Positions 1 through 7,167 of a stretch of DNA of 64,000 nt are shown in pieces (the stretch's first letter is position 1; each line of letters opens with the position of its first letter). Under the pieces are notes generated by a model. That model was given only the letters and a program-made list of their open reading frames with translations. It was not told the origin of the DNA and did no database searches. A program made the translations under genes and the position numbers. The stretch comes from Planctomycetaceae bacterium (GTDB lineage: Bacteria > Planctomycetota > Planctomycetia > Planctomycetales > Planctomycetaceae). Location of the stretch: the NCBI GenBank assembly GCA_029259845.1, contig JAJDEI010000079.1:31713-95712 (forward strand), in the 5' to 3' direction.

Positions 1-1080
1 GAAGGTGTCCGCGACAGCCTTGTTGGTCACCGAACCTTGGCACATGTTGACCGCCTCGCCCAGTCCGGGGTCGGCGGCGACGGCGGCCGGCAGTCCCTCA
101 TGGGCGATGCGGAAGACATACGGAAACGTCACATTGCACAGGGCATAGGTGCTTGTCCGTCCGACCGCTCCGGGCATGTTTGTCACGCAGTAGTGGACGA
201 TGCCCTGCTCGACGTAAGTCGGATCCGCATGCGTGGTGGGGCGGCTGGTCTCCACGCAACCTCCCTGATCGATGCAGACGTCAATGATGACAGCCCCCGG
301 CTTCATCAGCCGCAGATCATCAGCAGAGACGAGATTGGGAGCCTTCGCACCGGGGATCAGGACCGCACCGATCACGAGATCGGCCAATGCGAGTTGTTCG
401 CGGATGTTGTGCCGGTCGGAGAAGAGTGTGTTGACGTTGGGGGGCATGATGTCTTCCAGGTAGCGCAGCCGGTCGACGTTGATGTCGAGCAGGACGACGT
501 CCGCCTGAAAGCCGGCCGCGATCTGAGCTGCGTTCTTGCCGACGACACCCCCACCGAGAACGACGATGTGCGCCGGCGGCACGCCGGGCACGCCCCCCAG
601 CAGGATGCCGCGCCCCTCCTGGGGGCGTTCGAGAAACTTGGCTCCCTCCTGAATGCTCATGCGCCCGGCGACTTCGCTCATCGGCGTCAGCAACGGCAGA
701 TTGCCGGTTCGGCCGCGGAGCGTCTCATAAGCCACGGCGGTGATGCCGGTCGCCAGCACCTGGCGGGTCAGGTTTTCGTCAGCCGCAAAATGGAAATAGG
801 TAAAGACCGTCTGCCCGGACCGCATCAGCGGCCATTCGCTCGGTTGGGGCTCCTTGACCTTGACGATGAGGTCCGCCTCCGCCCAGACATCGGCCGCATC
901 GTCGATGATCTCCGCCCCATGCGCCTCATACTGCTCGTTCATGATCCCGCTGCCCAGGCCGGCGCGACGCTCCACGAGCACCCGGTGCCCGGCGGCGGCC
1001 AACTCCTCGACCCCCACCGGCAGCATGGCCACGCGGTACTCGTCCGACTTGATCTCGCGGGGGACGCCGATGGTCGTCAT
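1..1080 (-). CDS. ald: Alanine dehydrogenase (3' end outside window)
   Basis: NAD-dependent enzyme that interconverts L-alanine and pyruvate plus ammonia in the cytoplasm. I translated the minus strand from the ATG at 1078-1080: the product begins MTTIGVPREIKSDEYRVAML, carries the substrate-binding lysine region VKVKEP (about residue 74-78), the catalytic-histidine region TYFHFAA (His97) and a Rossmann motif in VVLGGGVVGKNAA. About 360 codons are visible; the family is usually near 370 residues, so only about ten residues are missing beyond the left edge. The start is supported by a strong AGGAG sequence 9 bases upstream. A long open frame on the opposite strand here is a shadow. Confidence 0.95.
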   Translation of the reverse strand, partial: MTTIGVPREIKSDEYRVAMLPVGVEELAAAGHRVLVERRAGLGSGIMNEQYEAHGAEIIDDAADVWAEADLIVKVKEPQPSEWPLMRSGQTVFTYFHFAADENLTRQVLATGITAVAYETLRGRTGNLPLLTPMSEVAGRMSIQEGAKFLERPQEGRGILLGGVPGVPPAHIVVLGGGVVGKNAAQIAAGFQADVVLLDINVDRLRYLEDIMPPNVNTLFSDRHNIREQLALADLVIGAVLIPGAKAPNLVSADDLRLMKPGAVIIDVCIDQGGCVETSRPTTHADPTYVEQGIVHYCVTNMPGAVGRTSTYALCNVTFPYVFRIAHEGLPAAVAADPGLGEAVNMCQGSVTNKAVADTF

Positions 1081-1519
1081 TTGTCCTCTCCTCACTGAGT
1101 GCCCGGGAATTGAAATCACCCGCCATAGTCTCGGCTCTGCCGGAATTGCGCGTCAAGGACAGCGATTGCAAAGGCCGCGAGTTTCGGACGGGTGGCCCAG
1201 CCGGCACGGCTGGGTCGCGGAGCGACAAGATGTCTCGCACTCTGCGTCCGGGCGTTCCAAACGTGTGGCGAGCCGAGTGTGAGGCCTCCTGTTCCTACGG
1301 CACCCAGCCGGACCGGCTGGGCCACCCGCCGACACCGTGACCGGAAGCGGAGGTCCGGACGTCGGTGAGATCCACCGGCCCTGCCCGAAAAAAGGGGCGT
1401 TCGGGCTGCAACTTCCGCTGTTCCGGGCGCATCGGCGTCCCGGATCCTTCTCAGCTTCGCGTGCATCGGCTATCTTGGCCCCTACTCTCAGCTGACGTTT
1501 CGCGCAAAAGGACGGAGAG
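1081..1519. other. Intergenic region upstream of ald and frr
   Basis: A non-coding stretch of about 440 bases between the divergent ald and frr genes. It must hold promoters for both. Its main visible structure is an inverted-repeat element at 1190-1327, listed separately. Short open frames here are not convincing as genes. Confidence 0.6.
1190..1327. repeat. MITE/REP-like inverted-repeat element
   Basis: A 26-base left arm (1190-1215, starting GGGTGGCCCAGCCGG) is repeated in inverted orientation at 1302-1327 with 24 of 26 positions matching. Each arm is itself a short hairpin (CCCAGCCGG..CGGCTGGG). The 86-base centre has no coding potential. Small size and terminal inverted repeats fit a non-autonomous element or a REP/BIME-type repeat. 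No second copy of the whole unit was noticed in the window. Confidence 0.6.
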
Positions 1520-2080
1520 ATGGACCGCGACGAGATTCTGTTAGACTCCGAAGATCGGATGGAAAAGGCTGTCAGCGTCTTTCAGGGGCAGTTGCAGGGA
1601 CTGCGAACCGGGCGCGCCAATCCGGGATTGGTCGATTCCATCCGGGTCGATTACTACGGCTCACCCACTCCCCTGAAACAGCTCGCCAACATCAGTGTCC
1701 CGGAGCCGCAACAGATCGTCATTCGTCCCTTTGACGCATCCGTCACCAGCGACATCGTCAAGGCGATTCAGTCCAGCGACGCCGGGCTGGCACCGAATTC
1801 GGACGGGCGGCTGATCCGCCTGAACGTCCCGCCGCTGTCAACAGAACGCCGCCGCGAAATGGTGGGCCGGATCAACAAGTTCGCCGAAGAGGCAAGGGTC
1901 TCGATCCGAAACATTCGTCGGGATGCGAACAAGCATGCCGATCAGGCGGAAAAAGCCAAAACGCTGACCGAGGACGACCGCGACAGCGCCAAAGACGAGG
2001 TTCAGGAACTCACCAAGAAATACGAAGGCCAGGTCAACGCCCACGCGGCCGCCAAAGAGAAAGACATCATGGACGAATGA
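1520..2080 (+). CDS. frr: Ribosome recycling factor
   Basis: Splits the post-termination 70S ribosome together with EF-G so that subunits can be reused. The 186-residue length matches the family (about 185). The recognisable core includes LQGLRTGRANPGLVDSI near residues 27-43, the VRxxRRDAN-type segment RNIRRDANKHAD and the C-terminal helical bundle of domain I. A GGACGGAGAG purine-rich ribosome site lies just before the ATG. pyrH and tsf, common neighbours in other bacteria, are not seen here; a small basic-protein gene follows 89 bases downstream. Confidence 0.97.
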   Translation: MDRDEILLDSEDRMEKAVSVFQGQLQGLRTGRANPGLVDSIRVDYYGSPTPLKQLANISVPEPQQIVIRPFDASVTSDIVKAIQSSDAGLAPNSDGRLIRLNVPPLSTERRREMVGRINKFAEEARVSIRNIRRDANKHADQAEKAKTLTEDDRDSAKDEVQELTKKYEGQVNAHAAAKEKDIMDE

Positions 2081-2169
2081 GGCATTGGAGAGTTGACCAG
2101 CTGGTCGGCCAACAACGTTCAAGCGTCTGCTTTCATTAACTATTCAACGAATCAACCAGTCAACTCCAA

Positions 2170-2514
2170 ATGGCACGCAAAACAGCCAGTCGACTCGCCT
2201 TGCGCCGGGAAGCCGAAGCGGCCGAGTCTCAGGACGCCCCCAAAGCCAAGAAAAAGCGGAAAGCGACCCGCAAGAAGGCCACGACCACTCGCCGCAAGGC
2301 GAAAGCGACCGAGCGAAAGCGGCTCGTGTGGGGCGTCTTCAGCGGAAGCCTGAAGGAAGAGGCGCGATTTCCTTACGACCAGCGAAAAGAAGCGGAAGAG
2401 AAGCTGGAAAAGCTTCTCGCCCGCGGCAAAAAGGTCTACTTCATCCAGCCGATCAAGGAGGTCATCACCGCCCCTGCGGCGTCGGACGAAGAGGCCGACA
2501 CTGAAGAGGGGTGA
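2170..2514 (+). CDS. Small lysine/arginine-rich conserved hypothetical protein
   Basis: A 114-residue protein with two parts. Residues about 20-52 are dominated by Lys, Arg, Ala and Thr (KAKKKRKATRKKATTTRRKAK) and are probably disordered and nucleic-acid binding. Residues about 52-98 look folded: RLVWGVFSGSLKEEARFPYDQRKEAEEKLEKLLARGKKVYFIQPIKE-type pattern with alternating aromatic and charged residues. The tail is acidic. It lies in the same orientation 89 bases after frr and may share its transcript. I do not know its function; the basic tail could suggest a ribosome, RNA or nucleoid association, which is inference only. Confidence 0.7.
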   Translation: MARKTASRLALRREAEAAESQDAPKAKKKRKATRKKATTTRRKAKATERKRLVWGVFSGSLKEEARFPYDQRKEAEEKLEKLLARGKKVYFIQPIKEVITAPAASDEEADTEEG

Positions 2515-2655
2515 GGGTGGCTGGGGCGCTCATTCACATCGATCGTCTCGGACGCACGCTCTCTGGGGCCATGTCTGATCCAGAGAAATCGTCCATCGCC
2601 CCAGTCGTGCGCCGCGATTGAGAATTGTGCGAGCACAATCTCGCCCCAGCCACCC
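2515..2655. repeat. Inverted-repeat element with internal hairpin
   Basis: A perfect 14-base terminal inverted repeat: GGGTGGCTGGGGCG at 2515-2528 and its reverse complement CGCCCCAGCCACCC at 2642-2655. Inside lies a strong hairpin ATTGTGC-GA-GCACAAT at 2624-2639. It starts one base after the stop codon of the basic-protein gene and ends shortly before the end of the convergent DUF3365 gene, so it may also act as a bidirectional terminator. Size and the GGGTGGC end resemble the element at 1190-1327. Confidence 0.6.
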
Positions 2656-2696
2656 CTTCCGTTCGACAGAGCGGCAAGCAAATTCGGGCGTGCTCC

Positions 2697-3236
2697 TTAC
2701 TCGATCGGGACTGTGTATCCCAAGGCGCCAATCGGCTGCCCCTTGCGGACGCCCTTGTAGTTGGCGTGGCACATCACGCACTTCTCCATAACCACCGGAA
2801 TGGGAGTCGCTGCCCGCAGATAGTGTTTTCCGTCTCGCGTGACGACCCGCTCGACGAACGTCTCTCCGTTCTTGAGGCTCTGGATGGCCCGTTTCTCAAA
2901 GGCGTCTTGCGGCGCGTTGCCTTCCTCGATCGGCTCGCCGGTCGCATCGAGCAACCGCACTTCGTGCCACCCCTTCTCCTTCATCGCGGCAAACAGCGCC
3001 TGGAACGCTTCGCCCGCAGCGAGGTCGGAGTCTTCCTCGACGTAGTGCGTGGTGATCAACACGATGGCCGTCTTGTAGAGATCGTCCAGCATGCGGACCT
3101 GCTTGCGGGTCCGCTCGACCGCCGCCGGGTCCGGCCCATCGGCTCCCAAGGCCGGCGGACGCATGACAATCGCCGCGACCACCAGTCCGCACACCGCCAA
3201 CGCGGCCGCTCCGCCAAAACGCTTGAACGTCATCAC
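2697..3236 (-). CDS. Secreted DUF3365 (Tll0287-like) c-type haem protein
   Basis: A 179-residue protein with an N-terminal signal peptide or anchor (hydrophobic residues about 9-30, then GADG) followed by a DUF3365 domain. A single haem-attachment motif CVMCH lies at residues 153-157, followed by a conserved GxxxGxxxGAxGYTVPI-like C-terminus. Such domains are small PAS-like haem sensors or electron carriers that work outside the cytoplasm. It follows the Rrf2 regulator by 10 bases and is probably co-transcribed with it, which suggests that it is a target or sensor partner in nitric oxide or redox stress. The ligand and partner are unknown. Confidence 0.85.
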   Translation of the reverse strand: MMTFKRFGGAAALAVCGLVVAAIVMRPPALGADGPDPAAVERTRKQVRMLDDLYKTAIVLITTHYVEEDSDLAAGEAFQALFAAMKEKGWHEVRLLDATGEPIEEGNAPQDAFEKRAIQSLKNGETFVERVVTRDGKHYLRAATPIPVVMEKCVMCHANYKGVRKGQPIGALGYTVPIE

Positions 3237-3246
3237 TGCTCCTTTT

Positions 3247-3669
3247 TCATTTGGTCAATTCGACAAGATTTTGCCCCGGCTCGACGACGTCCGACAGCCG
3301 GATGCTGTTGAGGTACTCTGACTGCAGGCGTTCCGCCTCGATCATCACGTGCCGCAGCTTGCAGCCCGGCTGAATCACGCACAGGTCGTTGATGGCGACA
3401 CAGTCCAGCAGGTGCATGGTCCCTTCGAAGCGGGCGACGACCTCGCCGATGCTGATGTCCTCAGCCGGCATCGCCAGCTCGACACCTCCGCCCATCCCGC
3501 GAATGCTGCGAACAAACCCCTCCCGCGCGAGCCGCTGGACCACCTTGGCCAAATGTCCCTGCGAGATGGCATAAAACGCAGCGATCTCACCAATGTTCGA
3601 CCGCTCCTGACGCCCCGCCAGAAACATCAGCGTCCGCAACGCAAAATCCGTATGAAGTGCCAGCCGCAT
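3247..3669 (-). CDS. nsrR: Rrf2-family transcriptional regulator, NsrR-like
   Basis: A 140-residue winged-helix repressor. MRLALHTDFALRTLMFLA at the N-terminus and the helix-turn-helix around residues 25-60 (IGEIAAFYAISQGHLAKVVQRL) are typical of NsrR. Three cysteines, C90, C97 and C103 (spacing X6 and X5), would ligate an Fe-S cluster, which in NsrR reacts with nitric oxide and releases DNA. The downstream DUF3365 haem protein is the obvious local target. A GGAAT-N5-ATTCC palindrome 17 bases upstream of the start could be its own operator. The family assignment is secure; NO specificity is inferred. Confidence 0.87.
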   Translation of the reverse strand: MRLALHTDFALRTLMFLAGRQERSNIGEIAAFYAISQGHLAKVVQRLAREGFVRSIRGMGGGVELAMPAEDISIGEVVARFEGTMHLLDCVAINDLCVIQPGCKLRHVMIEAERLQSEYLNSIRLSDVVEPGQNLVELTK

Positions 3670-3685
3670 GGATACCAGACAAACA

Positions 3686-3700
3686 GGAATGCCTTATTCC
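3686..3700. promoter_or_regulatory. Candidate operator palindrome upstream of nsrR-like gene
   Basis: GGAAT-GCCTT-ATTCC, a five-base inverted repeat with a five-base spacer, sits 17-31 bases before the start codon of the NsrR-like gene. The location suits autoregulation. It is shorter than well-known NsrR sites, so the assignment is tentative. Confidence 0.3.
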
Positions 3701-3859
3701 CCTTTCGGCGATAGCGTAGCTCACCTTTGCGGGGGCGTCAATTTCGAAGCGACGGTTTCGTCGGCAACGCCAACCGGGCTGTGCTGATTCCGCCCAAGAA
3801 GATGTCAGACCGACGGCGTCCGTCCACGCAATTCTTCAGAACCATGAGACGCTGTTGAG

Positions 3860-4603
3860 TTATTGATGCACGGAACTCAACTGGCTACAAAGCTGCCAAA
3901 GTGCATCTCGGAAAGCGGTGAAGCTCCGCATGTCGATCCTCTTGATGTCGATGGTCCGGTCGTCCACCATTTTGCAAAGCTCCTCGCGTGTGGGGGCACC
4001 ATTGAGGATTCGGGCCAGTTCATCTTTCAGCGAATCGGGCGACTTGTCGTTGCCTGAGCGGCCTTCCAGTGCCGCACAGCCCTGATACGGATTCGCCTTC
4101 ACAGCACAGATGATCCATGCCTCGGATTTGGGTTTCGGCACCATCGGAACGCCTCGCTTATACCCTTCGTCGTCAAATCCTTGCGCCATCGAGTTCGTTT
4201 TATCTTGCCACTCACCACGCCCCGCCGATGCAGTCCCATCGGAGTCCCGGAACAGAACGGCTACAACATCGACCTTCAGTTCCGCCTCTTTGTCTTTCGC
4301 ACACAACGCCATTGCTCGTGCGTTGTTGTAGAAGTATCTGGTTTCCTTTGCCGTCTTGTTTCCAGGGAGCCGGGGAGATTTCTTTCGTCGCTTGAACGTC
4401 TCGGCCCTTGCAACGAGCTCGCCTTTGGAGACGTATCCGTAATAATCGGTGTCCATGAAAGAAAATCCCAACTGCTGCTCAACGATCTGAGAGACGATGA
4501 TAGCCATCGGACCTTCGTTATGCTGCGCTCCCTCGCACATTGCGGAGCCGTCTGCACAGAGACCAATGTCCGTCTTCCCTTCGCCACTGAGCAGGAAATA
4601 CAT
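3860..4603 (-). CDS. TOPRIM-like (DUF4276-type) putative nuclease of a two-gene defence module
   Basis: A 247-residue protein with the pattern of a TOPRIM fold: an N-terminal strand and glutamate in FLLSGEGKTD (Glu8-Gly9), a DxD motif in VVAVLFRDSDGT (Asp120, Asp122) and a later acidic position in KPKSEAWIICA (Glu161). DUF4276/TOPRIM proteins are found beside AAA ATPases in AbiL, RloAB and OLD-like systems. Its ATG begins one base after the stop of the upstream ATPase, so the pair is translationally coupled. I infer metal-dependent nucleic-acid cleavage gated by the ATPase. It resembles a DUF4276 member but could be a divergent relative. Confidence 0.65.
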   Translation of the reverse strand: MYFLLSGEGKTDIGLCADGSAMCEGAQHNEGPMAIIVSQIVEQQLGFSFMDTDYYGYVSKGELVARAETFKRRKKSPRLPGNKTAKETRYFYNNARAMALCAKDKEAELKVDVVAVLFRDSDGTASAGRGEWQDKTNSMAQGFDDEGYKRGVPMVPKPKSEAWIICAVKANPYQGCAALEGRSGNDKSPDSLKDELARILNGAPTREELCKMVDDRTIDIKRIDMRSFTAFRDALWQLCSQLSSVHQ

Positions 4604-4604
4604 C

Positions 4605-5807
4605 TCACTGCCCCACGGGGACGGCTTGGATTTCCTCGCTCAGTTCCGTGAGGTTCGTGTCGACGAACGCTTCACCGGGGCCCATCACCGTCAGCTTCTC
4701 TGCGAGCGACGGGATCGAGAAAAAGGGGATCGTTCTCGTGGCACCTTGAGGCGTCTTGTACAAGTAAATGACACCCGCTTTGGCCACCTCATCGCTGAGA
4801 TAATTCAAGATCATTGGGCTGTGCGTTGTGACGAGGACCTGTTTTTGCGTCGTGGTCAACGCCGCCAGCACGAACTCAACTAGTTCCGGATTGATCCCGT
4901 TCTCGATTTCGTCGAAGAGCAGGAATTGATGATCGGTCTCCATCTCGGCGAAAACGGCGATCAGGCGAAGAATCCCATCCGCAACGTGGCGTGCCTCGGT
5001 GGTCATTTTTCCGGGAAAGAATCCCGACTCGTCACCTTGATAGGTTTCTGTAACCTCCAGTTGCTTCCACCCTGATTTTAGCGATCTCGTACCCACATCT
5101 TCCAATTGCGGGTACATAGATTTCAAGTGACCAACCAACTGGCGACGTTTCGCTGTTCCAAGTTCATGCCAGAACGCGGACAGCCTTTGCCCGCCAAGTC
5201 CCAGTGACCCTTCGGATTCGCGAGTGCGTTGCCTTAGAGACTCGGGAGCAAGGAGGTCGAGCGAGTGGATACTTGTGACGTGTTCCTTAAAGCGGATTAG
5301 TGGCTCCGGTAGCATGCTCTCCTTGAGTTGTGACAGCAGCGAGCCGTCGTAGTCAAAGTTAATACGAACGCCGTGACCCGGTCCACTCCTCGTTCCATTG
5401 CCCGACGCTTCCGAAACGCCGTCCGGTTCAATAATGTAGTAGTGACCTTCGTGAACGTCGAACTCAACCCCCTGCACTCGAATAGCTTCACTTGTGCAAC
5501 GCAGCAGTTGCGTGTTGAAGCTCCCCGTCCATGAGCAAGGTTCGCCGGACTCATCTTCAAATTTCACCTCAAAATCGACCTTTTTCTTCTTGGAGAGCTT
5601 CGACTTGAGGTCCTTGATGCTCCACTTTCGTCCTTCCAGCCACCCTTCGATGTTGCCCCGGGCCTGCTGGCCTAGAAAATCGATGAATTGCAGGACCGTT
5701 GACTTGCCCGCGCCATTGAGTCCGATCAGGCAAGAAAACCTCGCCAGATCAATTTCGAATTCGACGAGCGATTTGAAGTTATTGGCCTTGATTGTCCGGA
5801 TTTGCAT
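4605..5807 (-). CDS. AAA15/AAA21-family ATPase of a two-gene defence module
   Basis: A 400-residue ABC/SMC-like ATPase. Walker A is IGLNGAGKST (residues 28-37), the signature-like helix is VADGILRLIAVFAEM (about 275-289), Walker B is FLLFDEIENG (295-304) and the switch histidine is His329 in VLVTTHSPM. The region 90-250 is a variable insert rather than a long coiled coil, as in AAA15/OLD-type ATPases. It is the first gene of the pair with the TOPRIM-like protein. Such ATPases sense phage or foreign DNA in known systems. Codon use and base composition look less G+C-rich than the flanking genes, which fits acquisition by transfer. Confidence 0.8.
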   Translation of the reverse strand: MQIRTIKANNFKSLVEFEIDLARFSCLIGLNGAGKSTVLQFIDFLGQQARGNIEGWLEGRKWSIKDLKSKLSKKKKVDFEVKFEDESGEPCSWTGSFNTQLLRCTSEAIRVQGVEFDVHEGHYYIIEPDGVSEASGNGTRSGPGHGVRINFDYDGSLLSQLKESMLPEPLIRFKEHVTSIHSLDLLAPESLRQRTRESEGSLGLGGQRLSAFWHELGTAKRRQLVGHLKSMYPQLEDVGTRSLKSGWKQLEVTETYQGDESGFFPGKMTTEARHVADGILRLIAVFAEMETDHQFLLFDEIENGINPELVEFVLAALTTTQKQVLVTTHSPMILNYLSDEVAKAGVIYLYKTPQGATRTIPFFSIPSLAEKLTVMGPGEAFVDTNLTELSEEIQAVPVGQ

Positions 5808-6068
5808 TGAGTCTCACCCTTTCTGAGAAGGCGTCTGCTACCGGAGCCTTTTCCAAGCTTACAGACGGCCAACTCCAATCGAAGCCGAATCAAGTGTGGC
5901 CACCACCGAACGTTCGGCGACCTGTTCGCGAGCATTCGCTTCAGAAGTGCCACGCGCAATCCATCGTACATCACCTGTTCTTGTCGGCGTGGAAAGTTTC
6001 TTCACAAGCTGTACGTCATCCCCATGTTTCCCTCGTCATGGGAGGACATTCGGCGTTTCGCGCCGAAC

Positions 6069-6887
6069 TCACATCTGCACCTTCTCCTGGAAGTCGAGCG
6101 GGGGGGCTCCCATGATGTGGTAGCCGTTGTCGACGTGGAGGTTTTCGCCGGTGACGGCGCTGGCGAGGTCGCTGAGGAGGAACAGGGCCGCCTTGCCGAC
6201 TTCTGCCGGGTCGATGTTGCGGCGGAGGGGGGCGAAGGATTCGTAGAGCTTGAGCATGCTTTGGAACTCGCCCACCCCGCTGGAGCTGATGGTGCGGACC
6301 GGACCGGCACTGATGGTGTTGACGCGGAGGCCGTCTTTGCCCAGCTCGCTGGCGAGATAGGTCACGGCGCTTTCCAGGGTCGCTTTGCAGAGGCCCATCA
6401 GGTTGTATCCGGGGATCACCTTCTCGCCGCCGAGGTAGGTGAGGCACAGCAGGCTGCCGCCGGGGTTCAGCAGGGGGCGGGCGCGGCCCGTCATGGCGAT
6501 CAGGCTGTAGGCGCTGATGTCCATCGCCAGTTTGAAACCGTCGCGGCTGACGTCGTGGACCGGTCCGGTCAGGTCGGCGGGGGGGGCGAAGGCCACGCTG
6601 TGCACCACAAAGTCGATCTTCCCGAAGGTGTCGGCGGTCGTCTGGAAGACGGCGTCGAGGTTGTCGTCGCTAGTGACATCGCAGGGCACGACGAATTTGG
6701 CCCCTTGCGGATCGACCAGTTTGCGCACCTTGTTCTCGTTCTTAGGGCGGGCCGGGTCTTTGTCCGGCAGGTGGGTGAAACCGATCTCGGCCCCTGCGGC
6801 GAACAGTTTCTCGGTGATGGCCCAGGCGATGGACCGCTCATTGGCGATTCCGAAGACGATTCCTTTTTTTCCGGCAAGTAGTCCCAT
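6069..6887 (-). CDS. fabI: Enoyl-[acyl-carrier-protein] reductase (NADH)
   Basis: Catalyses the last reductive step of type II fatty-acid elongation. The 272-residue sequence starts [20 protein letters not shown], matching the FabI nucleotide-binding start, and carries the catalytic set Tyr151, Tyr161 and Lys168 (CLTYLGGE and YNLMGLCK), equivalent to Y146, Y156 and K163 of E. coli FabI, plus the SAGPVRT segment. It is transcribed divergently from the DUF1549 operon and appears monocistronic. The C-terminus is ordinary. Confidence 0.96.
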   Translation of the reverse strand: MGLLAGKKGIVFGIANERSIAWAITEKLFAAGAEIGFTHLPDKDPARPKNENKVRKLVDPQGAKFVVPCDVTSDDNLDAVFQTTADTFGKIDFVVHSVAFAPPADLTGPVHDVSRDGFKLAMDISAYSLIAMTGRARPLLNPGGSLLCLTYLGGEKVIPGYNLMGLCKATLESAVTYLASELGKDGLRVNTISAGPVRTISSSGVGEFQSMLKLYESFAPLRRNIDPAEVGKAALFLLSDLASAVTGENLHVDNGYHIMGAPPLDFQEKVQM

Positions 6888-7167
6888 GTGTGTCTCCTGT
6901 TGGCTGATGGCTGTTCGCTGTTGGCGAATGGCGGTTGGCTTTGTGGTCGCGTCACCTTATCGGACGCTGCGCGGACCTTCAATCTCGCCGCATCCTGATG
7001 GGAGCGTGCAGGTTCGAAAGGACCGCTGCGTGCGACTGTCGTTGACTTTTGCAGGCGCGAGGGCCTATCGTGTGGTAAAGTTGAGAGACTTTCTCCCCCA
7101 ACGTCGCGCTGCTGGTCCTGTTGCCGATTCGCAGCCGCCGACTCCTGCCTCAAACTGGTTCCCGCCC
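6888..7167. other. Divergent intergenic region, fabI / DUF1549 operon
   Basis: About 280 bases between divergent genes. Near 6897-6945 there is a degenerate run built on GTTGGC/GCTGTT-type units, a low-complexity repeat. No clear consensus promoter could be fixed by eye. Confidence 0.4.

Noticed and set aside
37..1098. Long plus-strand open frame of about 350 codons
   Set aside because: It lies antisense to alanine dehydrogenase, whose motifs are clear on the minus strand.
6024..6881. Plus-strand open frame of 285 codons
   Set aside because: Antisense to fabI.
6517..7167. Upstream in-frame extension of the DUF1549/1553 gene
   Set aside because: It runs antisense through fabI; a signal peptide and typical protein start at 7168.
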